Assembly (NCBI RefSeq): GCF_016616235.1
Contig: NZ_CP067100.1
Span: 3,221,001-3,285,000, forward strand
Direction of reading: 5' to 3'
Length of the DNA stretch: 64,000 nt
From: Bradyrhizobium diazoefficiens
GTDB lineage: Bacteria; Pseudomonadota; Alphaproteobacteria; Rhizobiales; Xanthobacteraceae
The notes beneath the pieces were generated by a model. That model saw nothing but the letters and a program-made list of their open reading frames with translations. It made no database searches and was not told the origin of the DNA. This document shows, one piece after another, positions 35,425-43,570 of the stretch (within the stretch, counting starts at the first letter, position 1; each line of letters begins with the position of its first letter). Made by a program: the position numbers and the translations under genes.

Positions 35425-35504
35425 CGTCATTCCGGGGCGGTCCGCAGCGACCGAACCCGGAATCTCGAGATCCGGGTTCGCGCTGCGCGCGCCCCGGAAT
35501 GACG
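35425..35504. repeat. Palindromic element, family C, copy 4
   Basis: CGTCATTCCGGGGCGGTCCG and GCGCGCCCCGGAATGACG form the outer stem, and CCCGGAATCTCGAGATCCGGG the inner hairpin. It separates the alpha-E and transglutaminase genes of the presumed Anbu operon. Confidence 0.87.
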
Positions 35505-35524
35505 ATGAGTGAGTCCCTGTTCGA

Positions 35525-36469
35525 CTAGATCAAATACTGCTTCGTGATGATTTCGCCCAGCCTGGAATTGTCGGTGATGAATTCCTGAATGAATTCATGC
35601 ACGCCATGCTGGAAAATGTCGTTCATATTGCTGTGTTCCAGCCGGTTGCGGATGCCGCGGGCATGGCGCTGGGCCGGGCCCTGGCGGCCATAGGCGACGC
35701 CGATCTGGTCGAGGTTGCGCACGAGATTGCCGTAGCAGCTTGCCAGCGAGCGCGGCAGCGTGTCGTTGAGGATCAAGAGATCCGCGATCAGCCAGGGCTT
35801 CAGCGTCTCGCGATAGACCCAGTGATAGGCGGTCAGCGCCGAAACCGAGCGCAGGATCGAGCTCCACTGGTAGAAGTCGAGCGGACCGCCGACATGCTCT
35901 TCCTCGGGCAGCAGCACGTGATACTTCACATCAAGGATGCGCGCGGTGTTGTCGGCGCGCTCGAGATGCACGCCCATGCGCGAGAACCAGTAGGCGTCGT
36001 TGCGCAGCATGGTCCGGTAGGCCGAGCCGTCGAAGCGCAGCGAGGTCTCCTGCACGAAGCGCAGGAATTTTGCGAGGTCCTCGCGCGTCGAGGTGCCCCT
36101 GCTCCAGACCGCCTGCAGCTCGATCCAGGCCGAATTGATGGTGTCCCACATCTCGCTGGTCAGCGCCGTGCGCACCGAGCGCGAGTTCAGCCGCGCCGCC
36201 TCGATGCAGTTCCGGATGGAGGACGGGTTGTCCGCGGAGAACGAGAGATAGTCGACGACATTGTGCTCGTTGGCTTCCTCATGGGTCTGGTAGAAGCTGG
36301 CGGCGACGCCGGCGGTGAGCAGCGCTGAATCCCATTCGTTGGTCTTGCCGATATAGGCAGCCGGCAAGGCCGTGACGCGCAGGGTCGCATCGATGGTGCG
36401 CGCGAGGTACTCGGCCCGTTCGACATAGCGGGCGAGCCAATAGAGGTTTTCGGCAGTACGCGACAGCAT
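35525..36469 (-). CDS. Alpha-E (DUF403) domain protein
   Basis: This 314-residue all-helical protein is full length for the alpha-E family: LSRTAENLYWLARYVERAEYLART at the start in two short motifs, then ERADNTARILDVKYH and DIFQHGVHEFIQEF. The conserved Glu and Arg residues in the two ER motifs suggest a catalytic or binding centre, yet no activity is proven. It starts four bases after the stop of the permuted ATP-grasp gene and should be co-translated with it. The pair is nearly always adjacent, sometimes fused. Confidence 0.94.
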   Translation of the reverse strand: MLSRTAENLYWLARYVERAEYLARTIDATLRVTALPAAYIGKTNEWDSALLTAGVAASFYQTHEEANEHNVVDYLSFSADNPSSIRNCIEAARLNSRSVRTALTSEMWDTINSAWIELQAVWSRGTSTREDLAKFLRFVQETSLRFDGSAYRTMLRNDAYWFSRMGVHLERADNTARILDVKYHVLLPEEEHVGGPLDFYQWSSILRSVSALTAYHWVYRETLKPWLIADLLILNDTLPRSLASCYGNLVRNLDQIGVAYGRQGPAQRHARGIRNRLEHSNMNDIFQHGVHEFIQEFITDNSRLGEIITKQYLI

Positions 36470-36473
36470 CCGT

Positions 36474-37892
36474 CTACTCGTCCAGGATCCAGGTGTCTTT
36501 GGTGCCGCCGCCCTGGCTCGAATTCACCACGAGCGAGCCTTCCTTCAGCGCGACGCGTGTCAGCCCGCCCGGCACGATGGTGGTGCGCTTGCTGCCGGTG
36601 AGCACGAACGGCCGCAAATCCACATGGCGCGGCGCAAGGCCCGAGGCCGTGCAGGTCGGGCAGGTCGAGAGCGCCAGTGTCGGCTGGGCGATAAAGCCTT
36701 CCGGCTCGCGCTTGAGCTTTTCGCGGAACGCCTCGATCGTCGCTTTCGTCGCGGCCGGTCCAATCAGCATGCCGTAGCCGCCGGAGCCGTGCACCTCCTT
36801 GACGACGAGGTCGCCGAGATTGTCCAGCACGTAGGCGAGGTCCTTCGGCTCGCGGCAGCGCCAGGTCTGCACGTTCTTCAGGATCGGCTCCTCGCCGAGA
36901 TAGAACTTCACGATGTCAGGCATGTAGGAGTAGATCGCCTTGTCGTCGGCAATCCCGGTGCCGACGGCGTTGGCGAGCGTGATGTTGCCGGCCGCATAGG
37001 CCGACATCAGCCCGGGCACGCCGAGCACGGAATCGGGGCGGAAGGTGAGGGGATCGAGGAAGTCGTCGTCGACGCGGCGATAGATCACGTCGACTCGTTT
37101 CAACCCTTCGGTCGTCCGCATGAACACTTCGTTGTTCTTGACGATGAGGTCGCGGCCCTCGACCAGCTCGATGCCGAGCTTGTCGGCGAGGAAGGAGTGC
37201 TCGTAATAGGCGGAGTTGTGGACACCGGGCGTGAGCAGCGCGACTGTCGGCTCGCCCGAGGCGCTTTGCGGCGCGACCGAGCGCAAAGCGGACAGCAACT
37301 CATCGGGGTAGCGCTCGACCGGCGCCACCCTGTGGCGGGCGAACAGATCCGGAAACAGCCGCATCATGATCTCGCGGTTTTCCAGCATGTAGGACACGCC
37401 CGACGGCGTGCGCGCATTGTCCTCCAGCACGATGAAATTCTCGGCATCAACCCGGACGATGTCGATGCCGGCGATGTGGACGTAGACGTCGTGCGGCACC
37501 TGCTGGCCGTTCATCTCGGGGCGGAAGACCGGGTTCTGGAAGATCAGATCGTCGGGCACGATCTCGGCGCGGAGGATGTCGCGGCCGTGATAAATATCGC
37601 GCAGGAACATGTTGAGCGCGCGCACGCGCTGCTTGAGGCCCTTCTCCAGCAGCGCCCATTCCTTGCCGGACATGATCCGAGGGATCACGTCGAACGGGAT
37701 CAGGCGCTCGGTGGATTCGGCCTCGCCATAGACCGCAAAGGTGATGCCGATGCGGCGGAACAGGAGCTCGGCCTCCTGGCGGCGATATTCGAGCGCCTCG
37801 GGAGGCGTCTCCTTGAGCCAGCGCGCCAACTCCTGATAGGCGGGGCGAAGGTCCCCGCCGGGAATATTCATTTCGTCAAACGCGACTGCCAT
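36474..37892 (-). CDS. Circularly permuted type 2 ATP-grasp protein
   Basis: This 472-residue protein is a full-length member of the circularly permuted ATP-grasp family (DUF404/DUF407). It has an N-terminal helical part (MNIPGGDLRPAYQELARWL), the PVERYPDELL and GVHNSAYYEHSFLADKLGI motifs, and the ATP-grasp loop KEVHGSGGYGMLIGP. It ends with the conserved SSQGGGTKDTWIL. ATP-grasp enzymes join a carboxylate to an amine using ATP, so it should make a peptide-like bond, its substrates being unknown. The ATG at 37892 matches the family start. It is the first gene of the alpha-E/transglutaminase/Anbu set. Confidence 0.93.
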   Translation of the reverse strand: MAVAFDEMNIPGGDLRPAYQELARWLKETPPEALEYRRQEAELLFRRIGITFAVYGEAESTERLIPFDVIPRIMSGKEWALLEKGLKQRVRALNMFLRDIYHGRDILRAEIVPDDLIFQNPVFRPEMNGQQVPHDVYVHIAGIDIVRVDAENFIVLEDNARTPSGVSYMLENREIMMRLFPDLFARHRVAPVERYPDELLSALRSVAPQSASGEPTVALLTPGVHNSAYYEHSFLADKLGIELVEGRDLIVKNNEVFMRTTEGLKRVDVIYRRVDDDFLDPLTFRPDSVLGVPGLMSAYAAGNITLANAVGTGIADDKAIYSYMPDIVKFYLGEEPILKNVQTWRCREPKDLAYVLDNLGDLVVKEVHGSGGYGMLIGPAATKATIEAFREKLKREPEGFIAQPTLALSTCPTCTASGLAPRHVDLRPFVLTGSKRTTIVPGGLTRVALKEGSLVVNSSQGGGTKDTWILDE

Positions 37893-38115
37893 AGATCCCG
37901 ACTGTCTTCCTGCCACGCACCAGAGAGTGCATGACTTCCCAGGGAGGTAGCAAGGGGCGGGCCAGCGCGATATGCATGGACTGACAGCATTTGGCGGGGA
38001 GGCCCGCGAACGTGCCTCAAAAAATGGCTGAGGACTGCTTATTTCCGCAGCAAAAGCGCGTGACTTCAACGCGTTACCCCGGCAAATTCGGCGCGACAGG
38101 TGAGGGACTTAAGTT

Positions 38116-38853
38116 ATGAGCGAGATCGTCACGGCGGGCATTCTGGTGATCGGAGATGAAATCCTGTCCGGCCGGACCAAGGACAAGAATATCGGCTTCA
38201 TCGCCGAATATTTGACCAATATCGGCATCGACCTCAAGGAAGTCCGGGTCGTCTCCGACGACGAGGACGACATCATCGCCGCCCTGAATGCACTGCGGCA
38301 TCGCTACACCTACGTCTTCACCACCGGCGGCATCGGGCCGACCCATGACGACATCACCGCCGACAGCGTTGCGAAGGCGTTCGGCGTGGGCATCGACCAT
38401 CATCCGGAAGTGGTCGCCCGCTTCCGCGAGCGCTGGAGCGAGCAGGACCTCAACGAGGCCCGCCTGCGCATGGCGCGCATCCCCGACGGCGCCGAGCTGA
38501 TCCAGAGCGCGACCATCCTCGCCCCTGGCTTCAAGATCGGCAATGTCATCGTAATGGCGGGCGTGCCCTCGATCATGCAGGCGATGATGGACATCGTCTC
38601 GCCCAAGCTGAAATCCGGCGTTCGCATGCTGTCCGAATCGGTCCGCGCCAATGCGCGCGAGGGCGACATCGGCGGCCCCTTGCGGGCGATCGCCGCCGCC
38701 CACCCCGACACCATCATCGGCAGCTATCCCTTCATGGACGAGGAGCAGAAGCCCAACACCAATCTGGTGGTACGCTCGCGCGACGCCGATAAACTGGCAG
38801 CAGCGATGGCGGCAGTGAAGGACATGCTGGCGGGCCTGCACGCGAAGGGCTGA
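38116..38853 (+). CDS. CinA N-terminal/MoCF-domain protein
   Basis: This 245-residue protein matches the molybdopterin-binding-like N-terminal part of CinA only: TAGILVIGDEILSGRTKDKN, DDEDDIIAALNAL and FTTGGIGPTHDDITADSVAKAFG. The C-terminal amidohydrolase (PncC) half of CinA is absent, as in many alphaproteobacterial relatives. The COG1058-type domain is linked to ADP-ribose or NAD-derived substrate cleavage. It is not specifically tied to molybdenum cofactor here, since no other Mo genes are near. It is divergent from the ATP-grasp gene. Confidence 0.9.
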   Translation: MSEIVTAGILVIGDEILSGRTKDKNIGFIAEYLTNIGIDLKEVRVVSDDEDDIIAALNALRHRYTYVFTTGGIGPTHDDITADSVAKAFGVGIDHHPEVVARFRERWSEQDLNEARLRMARIPDGAELIQSATILAPGFKIGNVIVMAGVPSIMQAMMDIVSPKLKSGVRMLSESVRANAREGDIGGPLRAIAAAHPDTIIGSYPFMDEEQKPNTNLVVRSRDADKLAAAMAAVKDMLAGLHAKG

Positions 38854-38858
38854 GCGAC

Positions 38859-39197
38859 GTGACCAATCGAGATCTCGCGCTAACAGTCGCGCTCGGGGTC
38901 CCTTTTGCGTGCTTGATGATCGCCGGCGCAATTCTTCAATGGCAGCGGTGGCAAATCTACCACCGCATCGGAAACTATTCGATTGGACTAATAACTTTCT
39001 TTTGGCAACTCGATTGGCCAGGCGTCAATTTTCCGGGACCCAACATCCTCGAAGCCCAGATTGCCGCGCAGCCGGCCGACCTTCAGGCGTACATTGAGGT
39101 TGTCCGCCGTCGCGTGCGGCAGATGACTCGCGCAACGCTGCTTTACCTGGGATTTGGCGTGTTGGTCCTTTTCTTGTCTCGAAAATTGAGTTCATGA
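38859..39197 (+). CDS. Two-helix membrane hypothetical protein
   Basis: This 112-residue protein starts at GTG, five bases after the CinA-like gene. It has a membrane helix near each end ([20 protein letters not shown] and [14 protein letters not shown]), with about 60 residues between them. I do not recognise the family. Its base composition is clearly lower in GC than the neighbours, and it lacks a good ribosome site, so it may be weakly expressed or recently acquired. Confidence 0.6.
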   Translation: MTNRDLALTVALGVPFACLMIAGAILQWQRWQIYHRIGNYSIGLITFFWQLDWPGVNFPGPNILEAQIAAQPADLQAYIEVVRRRVRQMTRATLLYLGFGVLVLFLSRKLSS

Positions 39198-39228
39198 TCC
39201 CAATGGACTTGAGCTGAAGGAGAAAGCG

Positions 39229-39756
39229 ATGGCTGGTGAAGCACCAGAACTGAATGCACAGGAAAAGGCCGGCAAGGCCTTCCCGGTTTCCTGGGACCAG
39301 TTCCATCGGGATTGCCGGGCATTGAGCTGGCGGCTCAACGAAGTCGGTCCGTTCCATGCGGTGATCGCGATCACCCGCGGCGGGCTGGTGCCGGCGGCCA
39401 TCGTGGCGCGCGAGCTCGGCGTGCGCGTGATCGATACGGTCTGCATCGCCAGCTATGATCACACCAAGCAGGGCGAGCTTCAGGTGCTGAAGGGCATCTC
39501 CGAATCGGCGATGAAGCTCGGCGGCGGCACCGGCAAGGGGCTGTTGATCGTTGACGATCTGGTCGACACCGGCAAGACCGGCAGACTGGTGCGCGAGATG
39601 CTGCCGGATGCGCATTTCGCCACCGTCTATGCCAAGCCGATGGGACGTCCACTGGTCGACACCTTCATCACCGAAGTGTCGCAGGACACGTGGATATTCT
39701 TTCCCTGGGACACCGCGTTGTCCTACCATCCGCCGCTGCGCGACGGCGCGGCGTAG
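39229..39756 (+). CDS. gpt: Xanthine phosphoribosyltransferase
   Basis: This 175-residue type I phosphoribosyltransferase has the PRPP loop [17 protein letters not shown] and the strand [20 protein letters not shown]. It ends with the guanine/xanthine-type WIFFPWD motif. It converts xanthine or guanine with PRPP to the nucleotide in purine salvage. The start follows AAGGAGAAAGCG. It stands as a single gene and is followed by a family B palindrome. Confidence 0.93.
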   Translation: MAGEAPELNAQEKAGKAFPVSWDQFHRDCRALSWRLNEVGPFHAVIAITRGGLVPAAIVARELGVRVIDTVCIASYDHTKQGELQVLKGISESAMKLGGGTGKGLLIVDDLVDTGKTGRLVREMLPDAHFATVYAKPMGRPLVDTFITEVSQDTWIFFPWDTALSYHPPLRDGAA

Positions 39757-39760
39757 TTTC

Positions 39761-39894
39761 GCCTCTCCCCGCGTGCGGGGAGAGGCCGCGCCGAAGGCGC
39801 GGGTGAGGGGGACTCTCAGCGAGTCCAGCTCTCACCATAGTTGTGGATGCAGCCCCTCACCCCAGCCCTCTCCCCGTAAGAACGGGGAGAGGGA
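39761..39894. repeat. Palindromic element, family B, copy 3
   Basis: Left hairpin GCCTCTCCCCGCGTGCGGGG, right hairpin CTCTCCCCGTAAGAACGGGG, with GCCGAAGGCGCGGGTGAGG and CAGCGAGTCCAGCTCTCACC between. It is the cleanest copy of the family in the window and is close to the one at 32624. Confidence 0.85.
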
Positions 39895-39908
39895 GACGAG
39901 CAGCGCTC

Positions 39909-40526
39909 ATGCCCCTGCAAAACCGCGTCACCCCCACCGGCGACATCATCGCGACGCCGCATCGCGGCCTGTTCACCGGCAATCGCGGCATCATCCATGA
40001 TCCCGCGTCCAAGACGCTGCTCAAGAAGCGCTGGTCGACGCCGGCCTGGCTCACCTGCGTCTGCGAATTCCGCGGCCGCCACCGCGAGGTGATGGCGCAG
40101 CGAAGCTGGACCGAGCTGTTCTTCCTTGACGAGGCCACCGCGCTGGCCGCCGGCCATCGCCCCTGCTTCTACTGCCGCCGCGACGATGCCAATCGCTTCC
40201 GCGCGGCGTGGGAGAAAGGCAACCGCGTGCATGACGTCCGCATGCACGACATCGACACGGTGCTGCATCACGAGCGGCTCGACCAGGGCGGGAAGCGGCT
40301 GCACGCGCTGCTGGTACCGCTCGACCAGCTCCCTGATGGCGCGATGGTCCAGCAGGGCGAGCAGAGTTTTCTGGTCGTGCAGGGCAAGGCGTTCCTCTGG
40401 TCGCCGGCGGGTTATGTCGCGGTGGAACATCCGCCGAGCGAAGCAGCATTGCTGACGCCGCCATCGACGCTCCGCACGATGAACGCGGGCTATCAGCCCG
40501 TGCTGCATCCGAGTGCGTCGCCCTAG
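39909..40526 (+). CDS. Hypothetical protein with Ada-like Cys motif
   Basis: This 205-residue protein is of unrecognised family. In residues 48-90 it has a CVC pair and then WTELFFLDEATALAAGHRPC, followed by FYCRRDDA. The stretch resembles the zinc-binding domain of Ada, whose second cysteine pair sits in FxxxxEAxxAGFRPCxxC. A four-cysteine zinc site is therefore plausible. The C-terminal half (LLVPLDQLPDGAMVQQGEQS, then FLWSPAGYVAVE) is beta-rich. No methyltransferase or AraC domain is present. The start at 39909 is chosen after the palindrome; there is no strong ribosome site. Confidence 0.75.
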   Translation: MPLQNRVTPTGDIIATPHRGLFTGNRGIIHDPASKTLLKKRWSTPAWLTCVCEFRGRHREVMAQRSWTELFFLDEATALAAGHRPCFYCRRDDANRFRAAWEKGNRVHDVRMHDIDTVLHHERLDQGGKRLHALLVPLDQLPDGAMVQQGEQSFLVVQGKAFLWSPAGYVAVEHPPSEAALLTPPSTLRTMNAGYQPVLHPSASP

Positions 40527-40753
40527 CGCAGCGGCCGCCCCTGTTCGTCGACCGTCGTGCGCGCATCGCGCAAGGCCCATTCCCGAATGATCTGGCGACA
40601 GCGGGTCAGTTCGGCCTCGCTGACGCTGCCGGCGTCCTTCTCGGCGCGTTGCACCATCGCCTTGCAGTTGAGCAGCACCGAGCGGTCCTCGGCGCCTGCC
40701 GGCCGTGCGATCGCCGCAAACGCCGCAGCGACGAGGATCGAACGGATCACCAT
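40523..40753 (-). CDS. Small secreted hypothetical protein
   Basis: This 76-residue protein has a signal peptide (VIRSILVAAAFAAIARPAGA, cleavage before ED) and a helical mature part with two cysteines (LLNCKAMVQRAEKD and ELTRCRQIIREWALRD) that may form a disulfide hairpin. Its ATG overlaps the stop of the MetE-like gene upstream (TGATG), so it is translated from the same message. A GTG one codon earlier is an alternative start. Function unknown. Confidence 0.72.
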   Translation of the reverse strand: MVIRSILVAAAFAAIARPAGAEDRSVLLNCKAMVQRAEKDAGSVSEAELTRCRQIIREWALRDARTTVDEQGRPLR

Positions 40754-41775
40754 CACCCGAGCTTCTCACGCGCCAGCGCGGCGCCGGCGCCGAGCGCCAT
40801 CAGCTTGGCTTCGGCGATCTCCCGCCGCATCGGCGCCATGCCGCAATTGGTGGTGGCGGTGATGTTGCTCTTGGGCACGAATTTCGACACCGCGTCGATC
40901 ACTTGCACGACCTCCTCGGCGGTCTCCACCGTGTCGCTGGCGACGTCGATCACGCCGGCCTGCACGATCTTGTTCTTGAGCAGCGCGAGCAGGTCGAGCG
41001 GCACCTTCGAGTTGCGACATTCGATTGCGACCTGCTGGATCGGGCTGGCATCGATCGCCGGAAAGATCTGCTCATACTGCCGCCACTGGCTGCCGAGCGT
41101 CTCCTTCCAGTCGGTGTTGGCCTTGATGCCGTAGCCGTAGCAGATGTGCACCGCGGTGGCGCAGGTCAGTCCCTGCGCGGCGCGCTCCAGCGCCTTGATG
41201 CCCCAATCGTTGACCTCGTCCATGTAGACGTTGAAGGCAGGTTCGTCGAACTGCACGAGATCGACGCCGTCGGCCTGGAGTGCCTTGGCCTCCTCGTTGA
41301 GCAACTCGGCGAAGGCAAAAGCCATCTTGACGCGATCGCCATAGTAGCGATCCGCGATCGTGTCGATGATGGTCATCGGACCGGGTAGGGTGAATTTCAG
41401 CTGCTTCTTCGTATGCGTGCGCGCCACGCGCGCCTCGAAGGCATGCACGCGCTCCTTGAGCCGGAGCGGCGCGACCACCTGGGGCACCATCGCCTTGTAG
41501 CGGTCCTTGCGGATGCCCATCTCGACCTTGTGGGCGAAATCGATGCCGTCGATCTTCTCGAGAAAACCGTGCACAAAATGCTGGCGGGCCTGCTCGCCCT
41601 CGGTGACGATGTCGATGCCGGCGTCCTCTTGGATCTTAAGCCAGATCAGCGTCGCGTCGCGCTTGGCGCGCAGAAGCTCGTCGCCTCCAGACTTCCAGGG
41701 CGCCCAGAGCATGTTGGGCTCGGCGAGCCATTCCGGCTTCGGCAAGGAGCCGGCGATCGTGGTTGGAAACAGCAT
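40753..41775 (-). CDS. Core MetE-type methionine synthase-like protein
   Basis: This 340-residue protein matches only the C-terminal catalytic domain of cobalamin-independent methionine synthase (MetE is about 750 residues). It starts FPTTIAGSLPKPEWLAEP. The zinc ligands are visible: His and Cys in VHICYGYG, Glu in VAIECRNSK and Cys in TTNCGMAP. The homocysteine-site QFDEPAFNV is present. The folate-binding N-terminal domain is missing. Short MetE homologues either use another methyl donor or act in demethylation; which applies is unknown. The start at 41775 matches the family, and the longer frame is spurious. Confidence 0.9.
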   Translation of the reverse strand: MLFPTTIAGSLPKPEWLAEPNMLWAPWKSGGDELLRAKRDATLIWLKIQEDAGIDIVTEGEQARQHFVHGFLEKIDGIDFAHKVEMGIRKDRYKAMVPQVVAPLRLKERVHAFEARVARTHTKKQLKFTLPGPMTIIDTIADRYYGDRVKMAFAFAELLNEEAKALQADGVDLVQFDEPAFNVYMDEVNDWGIKALERAAQGLTCATAVHICYGYGIKANTDWKETLGSQWRQYEQIFPAIDASPIQQVAIECRNSKVPLDLLALLKNKIVQAGVIDVASDTVETAEEVVQVIDAVSKFVPKSNITATTNCGMAPMRREIAEAKLMALGAGAALAREKLG

Positions 41776-41885
41776 GGCGGCCCTCCCGGCAGGCTGTGTT
41801 GCGCCCCTTCCTGCCATGTCCTAACGTCGAGGTACAGAACAACAAAAGTCGCCTTTTAAACCGGCGACGCCGGAGCGGAAGCGCT

Positions 41886-42494
41886 ATGATCGAATTCTTC
41901 TTCGACTGTTCCAGCCCCTGGACCTATCTCGCCTTCCACAACATCCAGCCGCTGGCCAGGGAGTTAGGGGTAGAGATCATCTGGCGGCCGATCCTGGTCG
42001 GCGGCATCTTCAATACCGTCAACCCGAGCGTCTATGCGCAGCGCGAGACACCGGTGCCGCTGAAGGCGCGCTATATGCTGAAGGACCTCGGCGACTGGGC
42101 GCGCTCGGCGGGCCTCGCGATCAAGATGCCGCCGACGGTGTTTCCGGTGAACAGCGTGAAAGCTATGCGCGGCTGCATCTGGCTCGGCCAGGAGATGGTG
42201 CCGTTTGCGACCGCCGTGTTCAAGACCTATTGGGGCGAGGACAAGGACATCTCCCAGGACGCCGTGCTGGCCGCGATCTGCCAGAAAGTCGGCATCGACG
42301 AGCAGAAGTTCTTTGCCGGCATTTCCGAGCAGGGCATCAAGGATCAGCTCAAGGCCAATACGGAAGAGGTGGTCGCGCGCGGCGGCTTCGGCTCGCCGAC
42401 GATCTTTGTCAACAAGACGGACATGTATTTCGGCAACGACCGCCTGCCCCTGATCCGCGAGGCGCTGTTGCGCAGCAAGGCGAGCGCGGCCTGA
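41886..42494 (+). CDS. HCCA isomerase/DsbA-family protein
   Basis: This 202-residue protein is a kappa-class GST-like thioredoxin fold member of the 2-hydroxychromene-2-carboxylate isomerase family: IEFFFDCSSPWTYLAFHNIQ, then KMPPTVFPVNSVKAMRG and the C-terminal GGFGSPTIFVNKTDMYFGNDRL. The catalytic serine (in CSSPW) and the cis-proline (GSPT) are in place. HCCA isomerases act in aromatic breakdown, though many relatives have other glutathione-linked roles. The stop overlaps the next start (TGATG), coupling it to a quinone reductase. Confidence 0.9.
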   Translation: MIEFFFDCSSPWTYLAFHNIQPLARELGVEIIWRPILVGGIFNTVNPSVYAQRETPVPLKARYMLKDLGDWARSAGLAIKMPPTVFPVNSVKAMRGCIWLGQEMVPFATAVFKTYWGEDKDISQDAVLAAICQKVGIDEQKFFAGISEQGIKDQLKANTEEVVARGGFGSPTIFVNKTDMYFGNDRLPLIREALLRSKASAA

Positions 42495-43471
42495 TGGTGC
42501 GGGCTGTCGTCTGCCGCGCGCTCGGCGCGCCCGAAACGTTGCAACTGGAAGAGTTTCCGTCGCGCGCCCTGAAGCCGGACGAGGTGCGTGTCGCGGTCCG
42601 TGCCGCTGGCTTGAATTTCCCTGATGTGCTGATGGCGGCGGGCGAATACCAGCTCAAGCCGGAGTTGCCGTTCACGCCCGGCATGGAAGCCGCTGGCGAC
42701 GTCACCGAGGTGGGCGCAGAGGCGAGCGGCGTTGCCGTCGGAGACAAGGTCATCGTGAAGATGCGCCATGGCGCGTTCACCGATGAGGCCGTCGTCACGC
42801 CGTCGCAGCTCACGCCGATGCCGTCGACGTTCGACTATGCAGAGGCCGCGACCTATCTCGCCGGCCACGGCACTGCCTATCACGCGCTGATCGATCGGGG
42901 CCGGGTCGAGCCGGGTGAGGTGCTGCTGGTGCATGGCGCTGGCGGAGGCGTCGGCCTTGCCGCGGTTGAGATCGGCAAGATGCTGGGCGCGACCGTAATC
43001 GCGACAGCGTCCAGCGACGAGAAGCTCGCCATCGCCAAATCGCGCGGCGCCGATCACCTCATCCGCTACGACCGCGAGCCGTTCCGCGAGGCCGTCAAGC
43101 GCATCACCGACGGCCGCGGCGCCGACGTCGTGTTCGATCCCGTCGGCGGCGAGGTGTTCGAGGACTCGATGCGCTGCATCGCCTGGGGCGCGCGGCTGCT
43201 GGTGATCGGATTCACCGGCGGGGTCGGTTCGGCCAAAACCAACCTGCTGCTGATCAAGGGCGCCAGCGTGCTCGGCGTGCGCGCCGGCGAAGCCGTGCGG
43301 AAAAACCCGGTGCTCGGCGAGATGCGCCTCAAGGCGCTGCTGCAATGGGCGGAGGAGGGCAAGCTGCGCCCCAACATCTCGCACCGGCTGCCGCTGGAAG
43401 ACTATGCCAAGGCGATGCGGCTGTTGATCGACCGCAAGGCGATCGGGCGCGTGGCGCTGATGATGGATTGA
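42494..43471 (+). CDS. Zinc-free quinone oxidoreductase (MDR family)
   Basis: This 325-residue medium-chain dehydrogenase/reductase resembles NADPH:quinone oxidoreductase (Qor/QOR2). It starts MVRAVVCRALGAPETLQL, with NFPDVLMAAGEYQLKPELPF and the cofactor loop VLLVHGAGGGVGLAAVEIGK. The zinc-binding cysteines of alcohol dehydrogenases are absent. It reduces quinones or enones with NADPH in the cytoplasm. It shares a message with the HCCA isomerase-like gene, consistent with detoxifying electrophiles. It is followed by a family A palindrome. Confidence 0.9.
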   Translation: MVRAVVCRALGAPETLQLEEFPSRALKPDEVRVAVRAAGLNFPDVLMAAGEYQLKPELPFTPGMEAAGDVTEVGAEASGVAVGDKVIVKMRHGAFTDEAVVTPSQLTPMPSTFDYAEAATYLAGHGTAYHALIDRGRVEPGEVLLVHGAGGGVGLAAVEIGKMLGATVIATASSDEKLAIAKSRGADHLIRYDREPFREAVKRITDGRGADVVFDPVGGEVFEDSMRCIAWGARLLVIGFTGGVGSAKTNLLLIKGASVLGVRAGEAVRKNPVLGEMRLKALLQWAEEGKLRPNISHRLPLEDYAKAMRLLIDRKAIGRVALMMD

Positions 43472-43477
43472 CGGTGC

Positions 43478-43564
43478 CGTAGGGTGGGCAAAGGCGCTCT
43501 TGCGCCGTGCCCACATCTATCGGCTATCGAAGTGGTGGGCACGCTTCGCTTTGCCCACCCTACG
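43478..43564. repeat. Palindromic element, family A, copy 3
   Basis: The ends CGTAGGGTGGGCAAAG and CTTTGCCCACCCTACG are perfect 16-base inverted repeats, with GCGCTCTTGCGCCGTGCCCAC inside on the left and GTGGGCACGCTTCG on the right. It lies between the convergent quinone reductase and crotonase genes and overlaps neither start. Confidence 0.88.
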
Positions 43565-43570
43565 AGAGCG

